Of a DNA stretch of 64,000 nucleotides, positions 1-8,675 are shown one piece after another. The notes beneath the pieces were generated by a model, which saw only the letters and a list, made by a program, of their open reading frames with translations, was not told the origin of the DNA and made no database searches. The stretch covers positions 238,501 to 302,500 of the forward strand of contig NZ_WNJL01000030.1 of NCBI RefSeq assembly GCF_010378095.1, written 5' to 3'. Each line of letters begins with the position of its first letter. The stretch's first letter is position 1. The position numbers and the translations under genes are program-made. This stretch comes from Acidithiobacillus ferrianus. Its GTDB lineage: Bacteria > Pseudomonadota > Gammaproteobacteria > Acidithiobacillales > Acidithiobacillaceae.

Positions 1-1642
1 CGTTCAAAACTCCCTCGATCCCCCGGGCCCCGCTGAGCGCCTGAACCAATTGATAAAGATTGCGGGCGCGACGCTCGCGGATTCGGGCCATGAGTTCCTG
101 CTCATGAGAGCGCGCTACCAATTGGCTAATGAGCAGGATCAAAGAAAGGATCAGCGCAAAGTAGGCGAGCGAACCAAAGGTCGTCGGCAATCCCCGATTC
201 AGCCCGAACGAGTAGTAACTGACTACGGCGGCCACAAAGGTGATGAGCGAGGGCCAGCGACCGTACCTCAGGGCAGCACCCACCGCGCCCAACATATAGA
301 GCATGAAGATCCCGGCAAAACCCAGATAAGCCCCCAGGGACCAAGCCAAACCACTCAAGGCGAGGCCCAATCCCCCGCTGATCACAAAAGCGCGATTCCG
401 CGTGCGCCGCCGCAGGGGGGTGTCCACCATACCGAGATATTGTTTATTTCGCAGACGCCGATCCTCAGGAACGGATTTTTTAACCGGCAAGGGATGAATC
501 ACCACATCGATGCCGCGCTCGCTATTCAGTAAATGCGCCGTCAAAGAGCCGGGCCACCACCAGAGGAACTTGCGCAGACCTTGCGTCTGTCCCAACACGA
601 CCTGGGTCACGTCGCGCAGTCGCGCATAGGCCAAAATCTCCGCACCGATATTCACTCCGGTCAGTCGTGCCGTTTCCGCCCCCAATTGCTCCGCAAGATG
701 CAGATGATTCCAGATCCATGCCTGGGTCTGGGGTCTCTGCAGCAAACCACGGGGAGTATCCACATGAACCACCAGCCAGTCAGCCCGTTGAGCGGTCGCC
801 AGGTGATAGGCCGCGCGCACTAGATGTTCATCTTCCGGGCGCCCGCTCACAGCGACCAGTAGACGATCCCGGCTGCCGCCACGTTGTCCCTCTTCCGGAT
901 TTTGTTGACGAAACTGCCGTAGCTCCAGATCGACCCGGTCCGCCGCCAGCCGCAACGCCAATTGCCTCAGGGCGATCAGATTGCCCTTACGAAAAAAATG
1001 CGTCATCGCGTGCTGGCCACGTTCGCCCAGGTAAACCTTGCCTTCCTTGAGCCGCTGCAAGAGATCTTCGTCACTGATGTCCACCAGAATCACTTCATCG
1101 GCCCGCTGGATGAGTCGATCCGGTATGGTCTCCTGAACCTGCACCCCGGTAATCTGCTGGACGACTTCGTGAACGCTCTCCAAATGTTGAATATTCACGG
1201 TGGTTGCCACGGAAAAACCCGCGTCCAGCAGTTCCTCCAGATCCTGCCAGCGTTTCTTGTGGCGAGAACCGGGGGCGTTGCTGTGGGCCAGTTCATCCAG
1301 CAAGAGCAGTTCAGGACGGCGATCGAGGGCGGCATCCAAATCAAACTCTTCAAGCACGATGTGTCTATATGGAATACGCGCCCGCGGTAACGTCGGCAGG
1401 GCATCGGCCATGACCTGGGTTTCACGGCGCTGGTGGGTTTCGACGATGCCCACCAAAACATCCACTCCCTTGGCCGCTTCCTGTTGCCCGTAGCGCAGCA
1501 TGGCGTAGGTCTTTCCGACACCTGGAGCGGCACCCAAAAAGATCTTGAGGCGTCCCCGCCGACGTGCCTCTTCCTCTCGCTGCACCTGCGCCAGCAGGGC
1601 ATCGGGATCGGGCCGTCCGTCCGCGCGATCTTCAGTGGACAT
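1..1642 (-). CDS. kdpD: KdpD sensor histidine kinase, 5' part (C-terminus beyond the left edge)
   Basis: Membrane sensor kinase of the KdpDE two-component system, which controls high-affinity K+ uptake. An open minus-strand frame starts at ATG 1642 and runs off the window after about 547 codons; KdpD is usually about 900 residues, so the histidine kinase core is missing here. Visible in order: the KdpD N-terminal domain with Walker A GAAPGVGKT at residues 37-45 and the downstream LLLDELAH motif, a universal-stress-like domain (about 250-370), then the cluster of four hydrophobic segments (about 400-500). It diverges from the kdp structural operon over a 246-bp intergenic region. That differs from the common kdpFABCDE order; kdpE is expected to the left, outside the window. 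Confidence 0.93.
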   Translation of the reverse strand, partial: MSTEDRADGRPDPDALLAQVQREEEARRRGRLKIFLGAAPGVGKTYAMLRYGQQEAAKGVDVLVGIVETHQRRETQVMADALPTLPRARIPYRHIVLEEFDLDAALDRRPELLLLDELAHSNAPGSRHKKRWQDLEELLDAGFSVATTVNIQHLESVHEVVQQITGVQVQETIPDRLIQRADEVILVDISDEDLLQRLKEGKVYLGERGQHAMTHFFRKGNLIALRQLALRLAADRVDLELRQFRQQNPEEGQRGGSRDRLLVAVSGRPEDEHLVRAAYHLATAQRADWLVVHVDTPRGLLQRPQTQAWIWNHLHLAEQLGAETARLTGVNIGAEILAYARLRDVTQVVLGQTQGLRKFLWWWPGSLTAHLLNSERGIDVVIHPLPVKKSVPEDRRLRNKQYLGMVDTPLRRRTRNRAFVISGGLGLALSGLAWSLGAYLGFAGIFMLYMLGAVGAALRYGRWPSLITFVAAVVSYYSFGLNRGLPTTFGSLAYFALILSLILLISQLVARSHEQELMARIRERRARNLYQLVQALSGARGIEGVLN

Positions 1643-1767
1643 TGTTTGCTACCGGATGACTGGCGCGGTCGTTCATAGCGCTTTTTCCTGGTTCATCTGC
1701 TCTGTCTATCGAGGTGCTTGAGCATAGGGCAAAACACGACAATCAACAAACGGAACGGGGATACCCC

Positions 1768-1827
1768 AATTTATAGACAAATTATATGTGTTTTATATGG
1801 AATTTATAGATGAAATCCCGCTAAAAT
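1768..1827 (+). promoter_or_regulatory. kdp promoter with putative KdpE box
   Basis: AT-rich block in the kdpD/kdp intergenic region. It contains AATTATAT (1780-1787) and a 22-bp segment (1792-1813, core TATGGAATTTATAGATGA) that recurs identically upstream of the proB-like gene at 7402-7423. A second copy of AATTTATAGA lies at 1768-1777, 33 bp upstream of the one at 1801-1810. A -10-like TAAAAT sits at 1822-1827 and there is no good -35, which fits an activator-dependent promoter. That KdpE is the binder is inference from gene context. Confidence 0.6.
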
Positions 1828-1888
1828 TTCCGGCAGTGAATCATGAGTATCTGCGGGATATCGGCCCGCGCGGACGGCGGAGACTGGC

Positions 1889-1981
1889 ATGGAATTTGTG
1901 TATTTATTTATTATTGTCGGTTTTTTCCTGGCATCCCTAGGGGTTGTTGAGCTATTGGATCGCCTGAGGAGTATAAAATGA
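1889..1981 (+). CDS. Short membrane protein preceding kdpF
   Basis: 30-residue ORF starting MEFVYLFIIVGF, with one hydrophobic helix followed by a basic tail (LLDRLRSIK). CGGAG lies 6 bp before the ATG. Its stop overlaps the kdpF start as ATGA (1978-1981), and kdpF in turn overlaps kdpA the same way, so the three are probably translationally coupled. Size and topology resemble KdpF but it is a separate ORF. Short ORFs of this kind occur before kdpF in some other bacteria (recollection, not checked). A role in stabilising the KdpABC complex is inference. Confidence 0.6.
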   Translation: MEFVYLFIIVGFFLASLGVVELLDRLRSIK

Positions 1982-2070
1982 ACGCTTTTGTGTGGATAGG
2001 CCTTGGATTGGGCGCCATGCTCTTCATCTATCTTTTGGTATTCCTGATTAATCCGGAGCGGTTCCTATGA
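1978..2070 (+). CDS. kdpF: KdpF, small subunit of K+-transporting ATPase
   Basis: 30-residue single-helix protein (starts MNAFVWIGLGLG, ends INPERF-L) in the standard position before kdpA. KdpF is a lipid-like stabiliser of the KdpABC complex in the inner membrane. The TGAGGAG ribosome site at 1965-1971 lies inside the preceding short ORF, 6 bp from the ATG. Its stop overlaps the kdpA start (ATGA at 2067-2070). Confidence 0.85.
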   Translation: MNAFVWIGLGLGAMLFIYLLVFLINPERFL

Positions 2071-3818
2071 TATCCACCATCATACTGACAGCCGCAGTTT
2101 TGTTGTTGACCATTCTGCTAGCCTTGCCTCTGGGTCGCTATATGCATCGCGTTTATGCCGGCGAGCGGTTTTGGGCGACACGCCTGATGGGTCCCGTGGA
2201 ACGAGGAATTTACCGTATTACCCATATCTCTGTGAACCAGGAAATGGATTGGAAACATTACGCCGTAGCACTCTTAGTGTTCAATCTGATCGGTGGGGTT
2301 TTTCTCTATGCTTTGTTACTGGCACAAGGTGTACTTCCCCTGAATCCGCTGCACTACGGCGGCGTCCCAAGTGCTTCCGCATTCAATACTGCAGTGAGCT
2401 TTACCACCAATACCAACTGGCAGGATTACTCCGGCGGCTCTACCATGAGTTATCTCTCGCAGATGCTGGGCCTGACCGTACAGAATTTCCTCTCGGCGGC
2501 GACGGGCATCACCATCGTCCTGCCCCTCGTTCGCGCTCTCGCCCGTCATAAAACCAAGGATCTCGGAAACTTCTGGGTCGACATGACGCGCACCGTTCTC
2601 TACGTACTGCTCCCCCTGTCCGCGCTCTTTGCGCTGATCCTTATGGAACAGGGCGTGGTACAAACGCTGACAGGGATAGTGCGCGCTGACCTCATCGCCC
2701 CATTTGTGTCCGGCGGCAAAACTGTTCTTCATCAGATGATTCATGTGGGACCGGTAGCCTCTCAAGAGGCCATCATGATGCTGGGTAACAATGGGGGCGG
2801 TTTTTTCGACATGAACGATGCGCACCCTTTCGAAAATCCCACGGGCTTCACCAATTTCCTGGAAATGGTGGCCATGATCCTGATTCCCTCTGCCCTGGTG
2901 TTCATGTTCGGGCACATGGTGAAGGCCAAACGCACAGCCTGGGCCATCATGATCGCCACGCTCGTACTTTTTGTTCCTTTAACCGTGGTCAGTGAACATT
3001 TTGAGCTATTGGGTAACCCGCTGCTGACCCATCTGGGGGCCACGCAAGCCAATATGGCCAGCCTCGCCGGTGGTGGCAATATGGAGGGAGTGGAAGATCG
3101 CATCGGTGCTGGCGCGTCGGCGCTGTGCGGCAGTCTCGCGACCGCAACCTCCACCGGAGCGGCTAACAGTACCTATGACTCGTTCATGCCCCTGTCCGGT
3201 GGAATCAACCTGTTCTTCATGCAAATGGGGGAAACGGTGTTTGGTGGCGTCGGGACGGGTTTGGCGACGGTGCTCGCTTTCATGATCTTTGCCGTTTTTC
3301 TCGGTGGTCTCATGGTAGGGCGCACGCCGGAGTTTCTCGGTAAAAAAATCGAATCGTTCGAGATCAAAATGGCCTCACTAGCCATCCTGGTCATGCCCTT
3401 GCTGGTCTTGATCGGTACGGCGGCCGCCGTGAGCACGGCCGCCGGACGTGCCGGGGCCCTTAACCCCGGGGCGCATGGTTTCAGCGAGATCCTCTATGCC
3501 ATTACCAGCCCCGCCAACAATAATGGCAGCGCCTTTGATGGGCTGAGCAGTGACACGACCTTTTACAACCTCATCACTGGGATGGCCATACTCTTCGGTC
3601 GCTATTGGCCCTATCTGCCGCTGCTGGCCTTGGCGGGCACACTTGCGGGTAAAAAGAAGATCCCCGCCGGGGCGGGCACCCTGACGACGCATACGCCGAT
3701 CTTCATCGGCTTACTGGTGGGGGTCATTCTTCTGGTCGGCGCGCTCAACTTCTTTCCGGCACTGGCGCTGGGTCCGATTGCAGATCAACTGGCGCCCATC
3801 AGCACTCTGATGCATTGA
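2067..3818 (+). CDS. kdpA: KdpA, K+-binding channel subunit of the Kdp ATPase
   Basis: 583-residue polytopic membrane protein of the normal KdpA length (about 560-600). It belongs to the superfamily of K+ transporters with four pore repeats, and the glycine-rich selectivity-type segments are visible (for example NTNWQDYSGG and GNNGGGFFDMN). It forms the high-affinity K+ channel fed by KdpB. The start is fixed by the 4-bp overlap with kdpF. It is followed after 12 bp by kdpB in the same operon. Confidence 0.97.
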   Translation: MISTIILTAAVLLLTILLALPLGRYMHRVYAGERFWATRLMGPVERGIYRITHISVNQEMDWKHYAVALLVFNLIGGVFLYALLLAQGVLPLNPLHYGGVPSASAFNTAVSFTTNTNWQDYSGGSTMSYLSQMLGLTVQNFLSAATGITIVLPLVRALARHKTKDLGNFWVDMTRTVLYVLLPLSALFALILMEQGVVQTLTGIVRADLIAPFVSGGKTVLHQMIHVGPVASQEAIMMLGNNGGGFFDMNDAHPFENPTGFTNFLEMVAMILIPSALVFMFGHMVKAKRTAWAIMIATLVLFVPLTVVSEHFELLGNPLLTHLGATQANMASLAGGGNMEGVEDRIGAGASALCGSLATATSTGAANSTYDSFMPLSGGINLFFMQMGETVFGGVGTGLATVLAFMIFAVFLGGLMVGRTPEFLGKKIESFEIKMASLAILVMPLLVLIGTAAAVSTAAGRAGALNPGAHGFSEILYAITSPANNNGSAFDGLSSDTTFYNLITGMAILFGRYWPYLPLLALAGTLAGKKKIPAGAGTLTTHTPIFIGLLVGVILLVGALNFFPALALGPIADQLAPISTLMH

Positions 3819-3830
3819 GGAATCATATTC

Positions 3831-5900
3831 ATGGAATCTACCCATCATAAACTTGCGGCATCTCCGATCAACTGGAAAGATCAGGGCCGGGGCGCCCTCT
3901 GGGACAGCTTCAGCATGCTCTCTCCCCGTCGCCAGTTGCGCAATCCGGTGATGTTCGTCGTCTACGTCGGCTCCTGGCTGCTCCTGGCCCTCTTCTTTCA
4001 CGACCTGATCGTGCATAACAGTGAAGCGCTTTTTACCGGCGTGATCGACCTGTGGCTCTGGCTCACACTGATTTTTGCCAATTTTTCCGAAGCGCTGGCC
4101 GAACGCCAAGGCGAAGCTCAGGCCAACAGCCTGAGACGGAACCGGCAGGAGGTCACCGCCAAAAAACTGTCGAAGCCGGTGCGCGAAGCGGGTTACCAAG
4201 AGGTTCCCGGCGCAAGCCTGCGCAGCGGCGACTTCGTCCTGATAGAAGCGGGAGACCTCGTACCCACGGATGGCGAGGCAGTGGTTGGGATCGCCGCCGT
4301 CGATGAAAGCGCCATCACGGGGGAGAGCGCGCCCGTCATCCGCGAAAGCGGCGGGGATCGCAGCGCGGTCACCGGCGGCACCCGGGTGATCTCGGACTGG
4401 CTCATCATCCGGGTGACTCAGGAGTCTGGGCACACCTTCCTCGACAAAATGATCGCCATGGTGGAGGGGGCCGCACGGCGTAAAACCCCCAACGAAATCG
4501 CCTTGAGTATCCTGCTGGTGGTGTTGACGCTGGTCTTTCTGGTGGTGACGGTCACCCTGTATCCGTTTTCCTGGTATAGTGTGCATTATGCGGGTCACTC
4601 CGGATCAGTGATCAGCTTGACGGTGCTGGTGGCTTTGCTCGTCTGCCTGATCCCCACCACTATCGGGGCCTTGTTACCCGCCATCGGCATCGCCGGCATC
4701 GTGCGCTTGTTGCAATCCAATGTGGTAGCGACTTCCGGGCGCGCCATCGAGGCCGCTGGCGACGTAGACATACTGCTCCTCGACAAAACCGGCACCATTA
4801 CCTACGGCAACCGTTCGGCAGTGGCGTTTTATCCCGTGTTGGCGGTCACCCGGGAAACCCTCGCCCAGGCCGCTCGCCGCGCCTCTTTGGCCGATGAGAC
4901 GCCGGAGGGCAAAAGCATCGTGACCCTTGCCGAGAAACATGACCCGCAAAGCCGTGAGATATTGCCGCCCGATGCCAAACTGATCGCCTTTACCGCTGAG
5001 ACGCGCATGAGTGGGGTCGACTGGGACGGGCAGCAATTGCGCAAGGGATCCCCCGACGCCATGAAGCTATGGGTCCAGTCGCTGGGAGGAACCTGGCCAT
5101 CGGAGCTGGACGCCGAGGTGCAGAAGATCGCCAGTGGCGGTGCGACACCACTGGTGGTCTGCTCTGGCGCCAAGGTGTTGGGGGCCATCGAGTTGCGGGA
5201 CATTGTCAAAGCCGACATCAAATCGCGCTTTGCCGCATTGCGGGAGATGGGTATCCGCACGGTCATGGTGACCGGCGACAATCCGTTGACCGCCGCCGCC
5301 ATCGCCGCCGAGGCCGGGGTTGACGACTATCTCGCGGAGGCCAAGCCCGAAACCAAACTCGCGCGCATTCGAGAATACCAGAATGAAGGTTACATGGTCG
5401 CGATGACCGGGGACGGCACCAACGACTCGCCTGCCCTAGCCCAAGCGGACGTCGGTCTCTGTATGGCCAGTGGCACCCAGGCGGCGCGGGAAGCCTCCAA
5501 CATGGTCGACATGGACTCCAACCCCACCAAGCTGCTGGAGATCGTCCAGATCGGCAAACAGCTGCTGATGACCCGCGGCGCCCTCACCACCTTCAGCGTG
5601 GCGAACGACGTGGCCAAATATTTCGCGATCATTCCGGCGGCATTCGTATCGACCTACCCCCAACTGGGGGCACTGAACATCATGGACTTGAGCTCGCCCA
5701 CCCATGCCATCCTGGCCGCCGTCATTTTCAATGCGCTCATCATCCCCTTTCTGATTCCGCTGGCCCTCAAAGGCATCAAGTTCCGTGCCGACTCGGCGCA
5801 GCACATTCTGCGCCGCAACGTGTGGATCTATGGATTGGGCGGCATTATCGCGCCATTTATCTGTATCAAACTGATCGACATGCTGCTGGTTGTTCTGTAG
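3831..5900 (+). CDS. kdpB: KdpB, P-type ATPase subunit of the K+ pump
   Basis: 689-residue P-type ATPase, which hydrolyses ATP to drive K+ uptake through KdpA. The hallmark motifs are intact: TGES in the actuator domain, the phosphorylation motif DKTGT with the aspartate at about residue 318, the [10 protein letters not shown] hinge and [12 protein letters not shown] near the C-terminal membrane segments. Length matches the family (about 680). It lies 12 bp after kdpA and 12 bp before kdpC. Nothing suggests inactivation. Confidence 0.98.
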   Translation: MESTHHKLAASPINWKDQGRGALWDSFSMLSPRRQLRNPVMFVVYVGSWLLLALFFHDLIVHNSEALFTGVIDLWLWLTLIFANFSEALAERQGEAQANSLRRNRQEVTAKKLSKPVREAGYQEVPGASLRSGDFVLIEAGDLVPTDGEAVVGIAAVDESAITGESAPVIRESGGDRSAVTGGTRVISDWLIIRVTQESGHTFLDKMIAMVEGAARRKTPNEIALSILLVVLTLVFLVVTVTLYPFSWYSVHYAGHSGSVISLTVLVALLVCLIPTTIGALLPAIGIAGIVRLLQSNVVATSGRAIEAAGDVDILLLDKTGTITYGNRSAVAFYPVLAVTRETLAQAARRASLADETPEGKSIVTLAEKHDPQSREILPPDAKLIAFTAETRMSGVDWDGQQLRKGSPDAMKLWVQSLGGTWPSELDAEVQKIASGGATPLVVCSGAKVLGAIELRDIVKADIKSRFAALREMGIRTVMVTGDNPLTAAAIAAEAGVDDYLAEAKPETKLARIREYQNEGYMVAMTGDGTNDSPALAQADVGLCMASGTQAAREASNMVDMDSNPTKLLEIVQIGKQLLMTRGALTTFSVANDVAKYFAIIPAAFVSTYPQLGALNIMDLSSPTHAILAAVIFNALIIPFLIPLALKGIKFRADSAQHILRRNVWIYGLGGIIAPFICIKLIDMLLVVL

Positions 5901-5912
5901 GAGGAAGACGCC

Positions 5913-6533
5913 GTGATCAAAGACATCAAAACCGCGCTGTTGCTGTTCCTGGTTCTGGCCGTGATGACCGGCCTGATCTATCCCCTGGCGATGACGGGTA
6001 TCGGCCAGGTCGTGTTTCCCCACCAAGCCAACGGCTCTCTCATTCGCCAGCGTGGACACGTTGTGGGCTCCAGCCTCATCGGTCAATATTTCCGCGAACC
6101 GCAGTACTTCTGGAGCCGTCCCTCGGCGACTTCACCGGTGCCTTACAACGGCGCGGGGTCCGGCGCCTCCAATCTGGGCCCGAACAACCCCGTTCTGGCT
6201 CGGCATGTGGCGGCACGGATCAAAACCCTCAAGGCCGCGGACCCCGCTGAGAAAGGCCCGGTTCCGGTGGATCTCGTGACCTCTTCCGCGAGTGGTCTGG
6301 ATCCCGACATCAGTATTGCGGCGGCCCTCTATCAGGTCCCGCGCATTGCGCAGGCTGGTGGTATTGATATCGTGACATTGCGCCACATGGTTCAGCAAAA
6401 TACGACGGAACCTTTGCTGGGATTCATCGGTGAACCAGTGGTCAATGTGGTGAAGCTGGACCTCGCGCTGCATGACCGGTACGCCGCCGCGCATGAAGCA
6501 ACAGTATCCCCCACGAAAGGACCGCCATCATGA
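5913..6533 (+). CDS. kdpC: KdpC, accessory subunit of the K+ pump
   Basis: 206 residues, the normal KdpC length. One N-terminal transmembrane helix (about residues 8-30) is followed by a periplasmic domain with the family segments around GSLIGQYFREPQYFWSRPSA and SASGLDPDIS. KdpC raises ATP affinity and stabilises the KdpAB complex. A GGAGG site (5900-5904) precedes the ATG. Its stop overlaps the next small ORF (ATGA at 6530-6533), so the operon continues past kdpC. Confidence 0.96.
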   Translation: MIKDIKTALLLFLVLAVMTGLIYPLAMTGIGQVVFPHQANGSLIRQRGHVVGSSLIGQYFREPQYFWSRPSATSPVPYNGAGSGASNLGPNNPVLARHVAARIKTLKAADPAEKGPVPVDLVTSSASGLDPDISIAAALYQVPRIAQAGGIDIVTLRHMVQQNTTEPLLGFIGEPVVNVVKLDLALHDRYAAAHEATVSPTKGPPS

Positions 6534-6691
6534 TGGCTTTCTGGGTGTGCGCGGCTTTGGTCGCCCTGCTCACGGTCGCGCTTGGCGTATATCGCCGCGA
6601 GGCGCGGAAAGTGGCGCTCCTTCGCCGCAAAATCAGCACGTTTCAGGGCGGAGCGATCCGCCCGGCAGACTCACCCGGCGCCCAGGGGTAA
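6530..6691 (+). CDS. Small membrane-anchored protein coupled to kdpC
   Basis: 53-residue ORF with one N-terminal hydrophobic helix (FWVCAALVALLTVALGVY) followed by a strongly basic stretch (RREARKVALLRRK) and a polar tail. The start overlaps the kdpC stop by 4 bp, the arrangement used throughout this operon. No family recognised. The coupling suggests a Kdp-linked membrane function, which is inference. Confidence 0.5.
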   Translation: MMAFWVCAALVALLTVALGVYRREARKVALLRRKISTFQGGAIRPADSPGAQG

Positions 6692-6773
6692 CGCGACACC
6701 ACTAAACCCTCTACCGTCGGCTAGCAGGAATCTCTCCACCAACGGCAGGGTATCTACGGAGGCACAAAAACAC

Positions 6774-6998
6774 ATGGAGACACTGAAAGAAAGTATCCTT
6801 GCGGCCGAGTGGGCGGGCTACCATTGGGCACTGCAACACCCGGATGCTACCGCCGATGAGGTTGAGGACGCCTGCGAAGCGTATTTACCCGAACACATGT
6901 CTGGCGTGCTGGCTTACGCATTTGAGCGTGGTTGGGCGATGGCGCGCGAGGGAAAGACACCGCAGTCCATCCATTCCGATGAGCCCTCGCTACCGTGA
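6774..6998 (+). CDS. Small soluble protein, paralogue-like to the 10319 ORF
   Basis: 74-residue acidic, helical protein beginning METLKESILAAEWAGYHWAL. The ATG at 6774 is preferred over upstream starts because ACGGAGGC lies about 10 bp before it. The pattern A-G-Y-x-W-A-x-x-H-P near the N-terminus and L-x-Y-A-F-E-x-G-W-x-x-A near the C-terminus recurs in the soluble part of the membrane protein at 10319-10618, so the two are probably related. No function recognised. It sits between the kdp operon and a small 3-helix membrane protein. Confidence 0.6.
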   Translation: METLKESILAAEWAGYHWALQHPDATADEVEDACEAYLPEHMSGVLAYAFERGWAMAREGKTPQSIHSDEPSLP

Positions 6999-7050
6999 CT
7001 TGATCATGGTCGATGTGCCGACGCTGCCAGCCAGAAAAGGAACTATATCC

Positions 7051-7296
7051 ATGTCATCATTAACACTCTTCGGCGTAGTCGCTGTCACATTGATGATGAT
7101 TTTTTATGCTCTGGAGACACGCTCCCTTTGGTGGACTCTGGCATTTTCCGTATCGTGCCTCGGTACATCCATTTATGGATTCCTGGCCGGCACCTGGCCT
7201 TTTGGCGTGGTCGAGTTTATCTGGTGCCTGTTGGCATTGTGTAAATGGTATCAGCTTTATACTCAGAAAGAAAATATTGCGAGCAAGACGGAATAA
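7051..7296 (+). CDS. Small integral membrane protein
   Basis: 81 residues with about three hydrophobic segments (LTLFGVVAVTLMMIFYAL; LAFSVSCLGTSIYGFLAG; FGVVEFIWCLLALCKW) and a polar C-terminus. ATG 7051 is chosen because AAGGA lies 9 bp upstream; an in-frame ATG at 7006 has no such site. Unrecognised family. It is the last ORF before the shared promoter box at 7390. Confidence 0.55.
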   Translation: MSSLTLFGVVAVTLMMIFYALETRSLWWTLAFSVSCLGTSIYGFLAGTWPFGVVEFIWCLLALCKWYQLYTQKENIASKTE

Positions 7297-7389
7297 CGTA
7301 AACTCGGTGGCATACTAACTCCTGGTCCGTATTGTTGCGTTATCATATGCGCAGATTTATCGTCGCTCTCCGAACAAAGAATATATAAG

Positions 7390-7437
7390 AATTATATACC
7401 ATTTATATGGAATTTATAGATGATGAGCATTTACAAT
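7390..7437 (+). promoter_or_regulatory. Promoter of the proB-like gene with kdp-type box
   Basis: AATTATAT (7390-7397) and the 22-bp segment 7402-7423 are identical to, and spaced exactly as, those at 1780-1787 and 1792-1813 before the kdp operon. A -10-like TACAAT at 7432-7437 lies 30 bp from the start of the segment, the same offset as TAAAAT at the kdp locus. There is no clear -35. Joint control with kdp by one activator, probably KdpE, is inferred. Confidence 0.6.
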
Positions 7438-7487
7438 ATTCATTGAGGAGATAACCAAACGGGTTTTTAAACCAATGGAGTCTTTCA

Positions 7488-8486
7488 ATGACCATGAATA
7501 CCGCCGGTAAAACGACACTGCATTCCGTAGTACCTGGCCGCTCCGCACTACAGAAGCGCGCACGTCGCTGGGTTATCAAGATCGGGAGCAGTTTGCTCAC
7601 CCAAGACGGCCAACGACTGGATTTGTCGGCCATGCAGAACTTTGTGCAGCAAATACTGCGACTTCGCGCCGAAGATATTGAGGTCGTATTGGTTTCCTCC
7701 GGTTCCGTCAGTGCCGGCAAATGTCACCTGGGATGGGCACAAAGGATGACCACCGCCGAAGAACGTCAGGCGGCGGCCAGCGTGGGGCAATCCGCCCTGA
7801 TTCATGCTTATGAGAATCTCCTGGCCGAGGGAGGGACGCATTGCGGGCAAATACTGCTGACGCGCGATAACTTCAGGGATCGGAAGCGCCTCAAGAAGAC
7901 CCGGTCCGCCATCGAGATGCTCCTGAAGATGCAGATACTGCCCATTATCAATGAGAATGATGCGATCGCCGATCTGGATAATGCTCTGGGCAACAACGAC
8001 CATCTGGCCGCTCTGGTCAGCAACGTCTGGCATGCCGACCTGATGGTATTACTGACTGATCAATCGGGGCTATTTACAGCCGATCCGCGCGCGCAGCCTG
8101 ATGCCGAAATGATCACGGAAGGCATAGCGGGTGACCCACGGTATGAGCGTATGGTGGGAGGAAGCGGTGGCACCGTGGGTACCGGCGGGATGCTCACCAA
8201 AATACACGCCGCCACCCATGCGGCGCGCGCTGGTGCGGCCACGCTCATTGCCGATGGACGAATCCCGGATGTGCTCCTGCGCTTGCACAAGGGAGCACTT
8301 TTGGGGACGTTTCTGCGTTCCGGAAAATTCGACCGGAAATTGCGCCGGGATGCCTGGACACGTCTTCAGATCCACCACGGCCAGCAGTGGATGATCCATC
8401 CCATGCGCCGAGTAAAAAATGAGGTCGATGTTTTTTGTTCGGAGACGCGGCCTGTTACTGCAATCCCAATATTCAATGGCCGATGA
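7488..8486 (+). CDS. proB: Glutamate 5-kinase-like protein with shortened C-terminus
   Basis: 332-residue amino-acid kinase fold protein matching glutamate 5-kinase, which phosphorylates glutamate in the first step of proline synthesis. Visible motifs: the nucleotide-binding KIGSSLL near the N-terminus, VSSGSVSAGK, INENDAI and the late GTGGMLTKIHAA. Typical ProB has about 370 residues with a C-terminal PUA domain; here only about 70 residues follow the kinase core and I cannot recognise a complete PUA. It has its own kdp-like promoter box. It may be a second, stress-specific ProB with altered proline feedback (inference). No proA is adjacent. The start at 7488 has TGGAG 7 bp upstream. Confidence 0.8.
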   Translation: MTMNTAGKTTLHSVVPGRSALQKRARRWVIKIGSSLLTQDGQRLDLSAMQNFVQQILRLRAEDIEVVLVSSGSVSAGKCHLGWAQRMTTAEERQAAASVGQSALIHAYENLLAEGGTHCGQILLTRDNFRDRKRLKKTRSAIEMLLKMQILPIINENDAIADLDNALGNNDHLAALVSNVWHADLMVLLTDQSGLFTADPRAQPDAEMITEGIAGDPRYERMVGGSGGTVGTGGMLTKIHAATHAARAGAATLIADGRIPDVLLRLHKGALLGTFLRSGKFDRKLRRDAWTRLQIHHGQQWMIHPMRRVKNEVDVFCSETRPVTAIPIFNGR

Positions 8487-8675
8487 GCCCCCACATCCAG
8501 TGGATGCGCGATGACGGTTATCCATTGGGTCGCTTGCAATGCGCAATGCGCCAGGAGAAAAAACATTCAACCGATTTATTCGTAATGCGCCATTGAGAAA
8601 TATGATTTTGTTGCCTATCACACCAATCATGCTTGGTGTACAGGTCTCTTTGATGGAATTGGAGAATGGAGAAAC

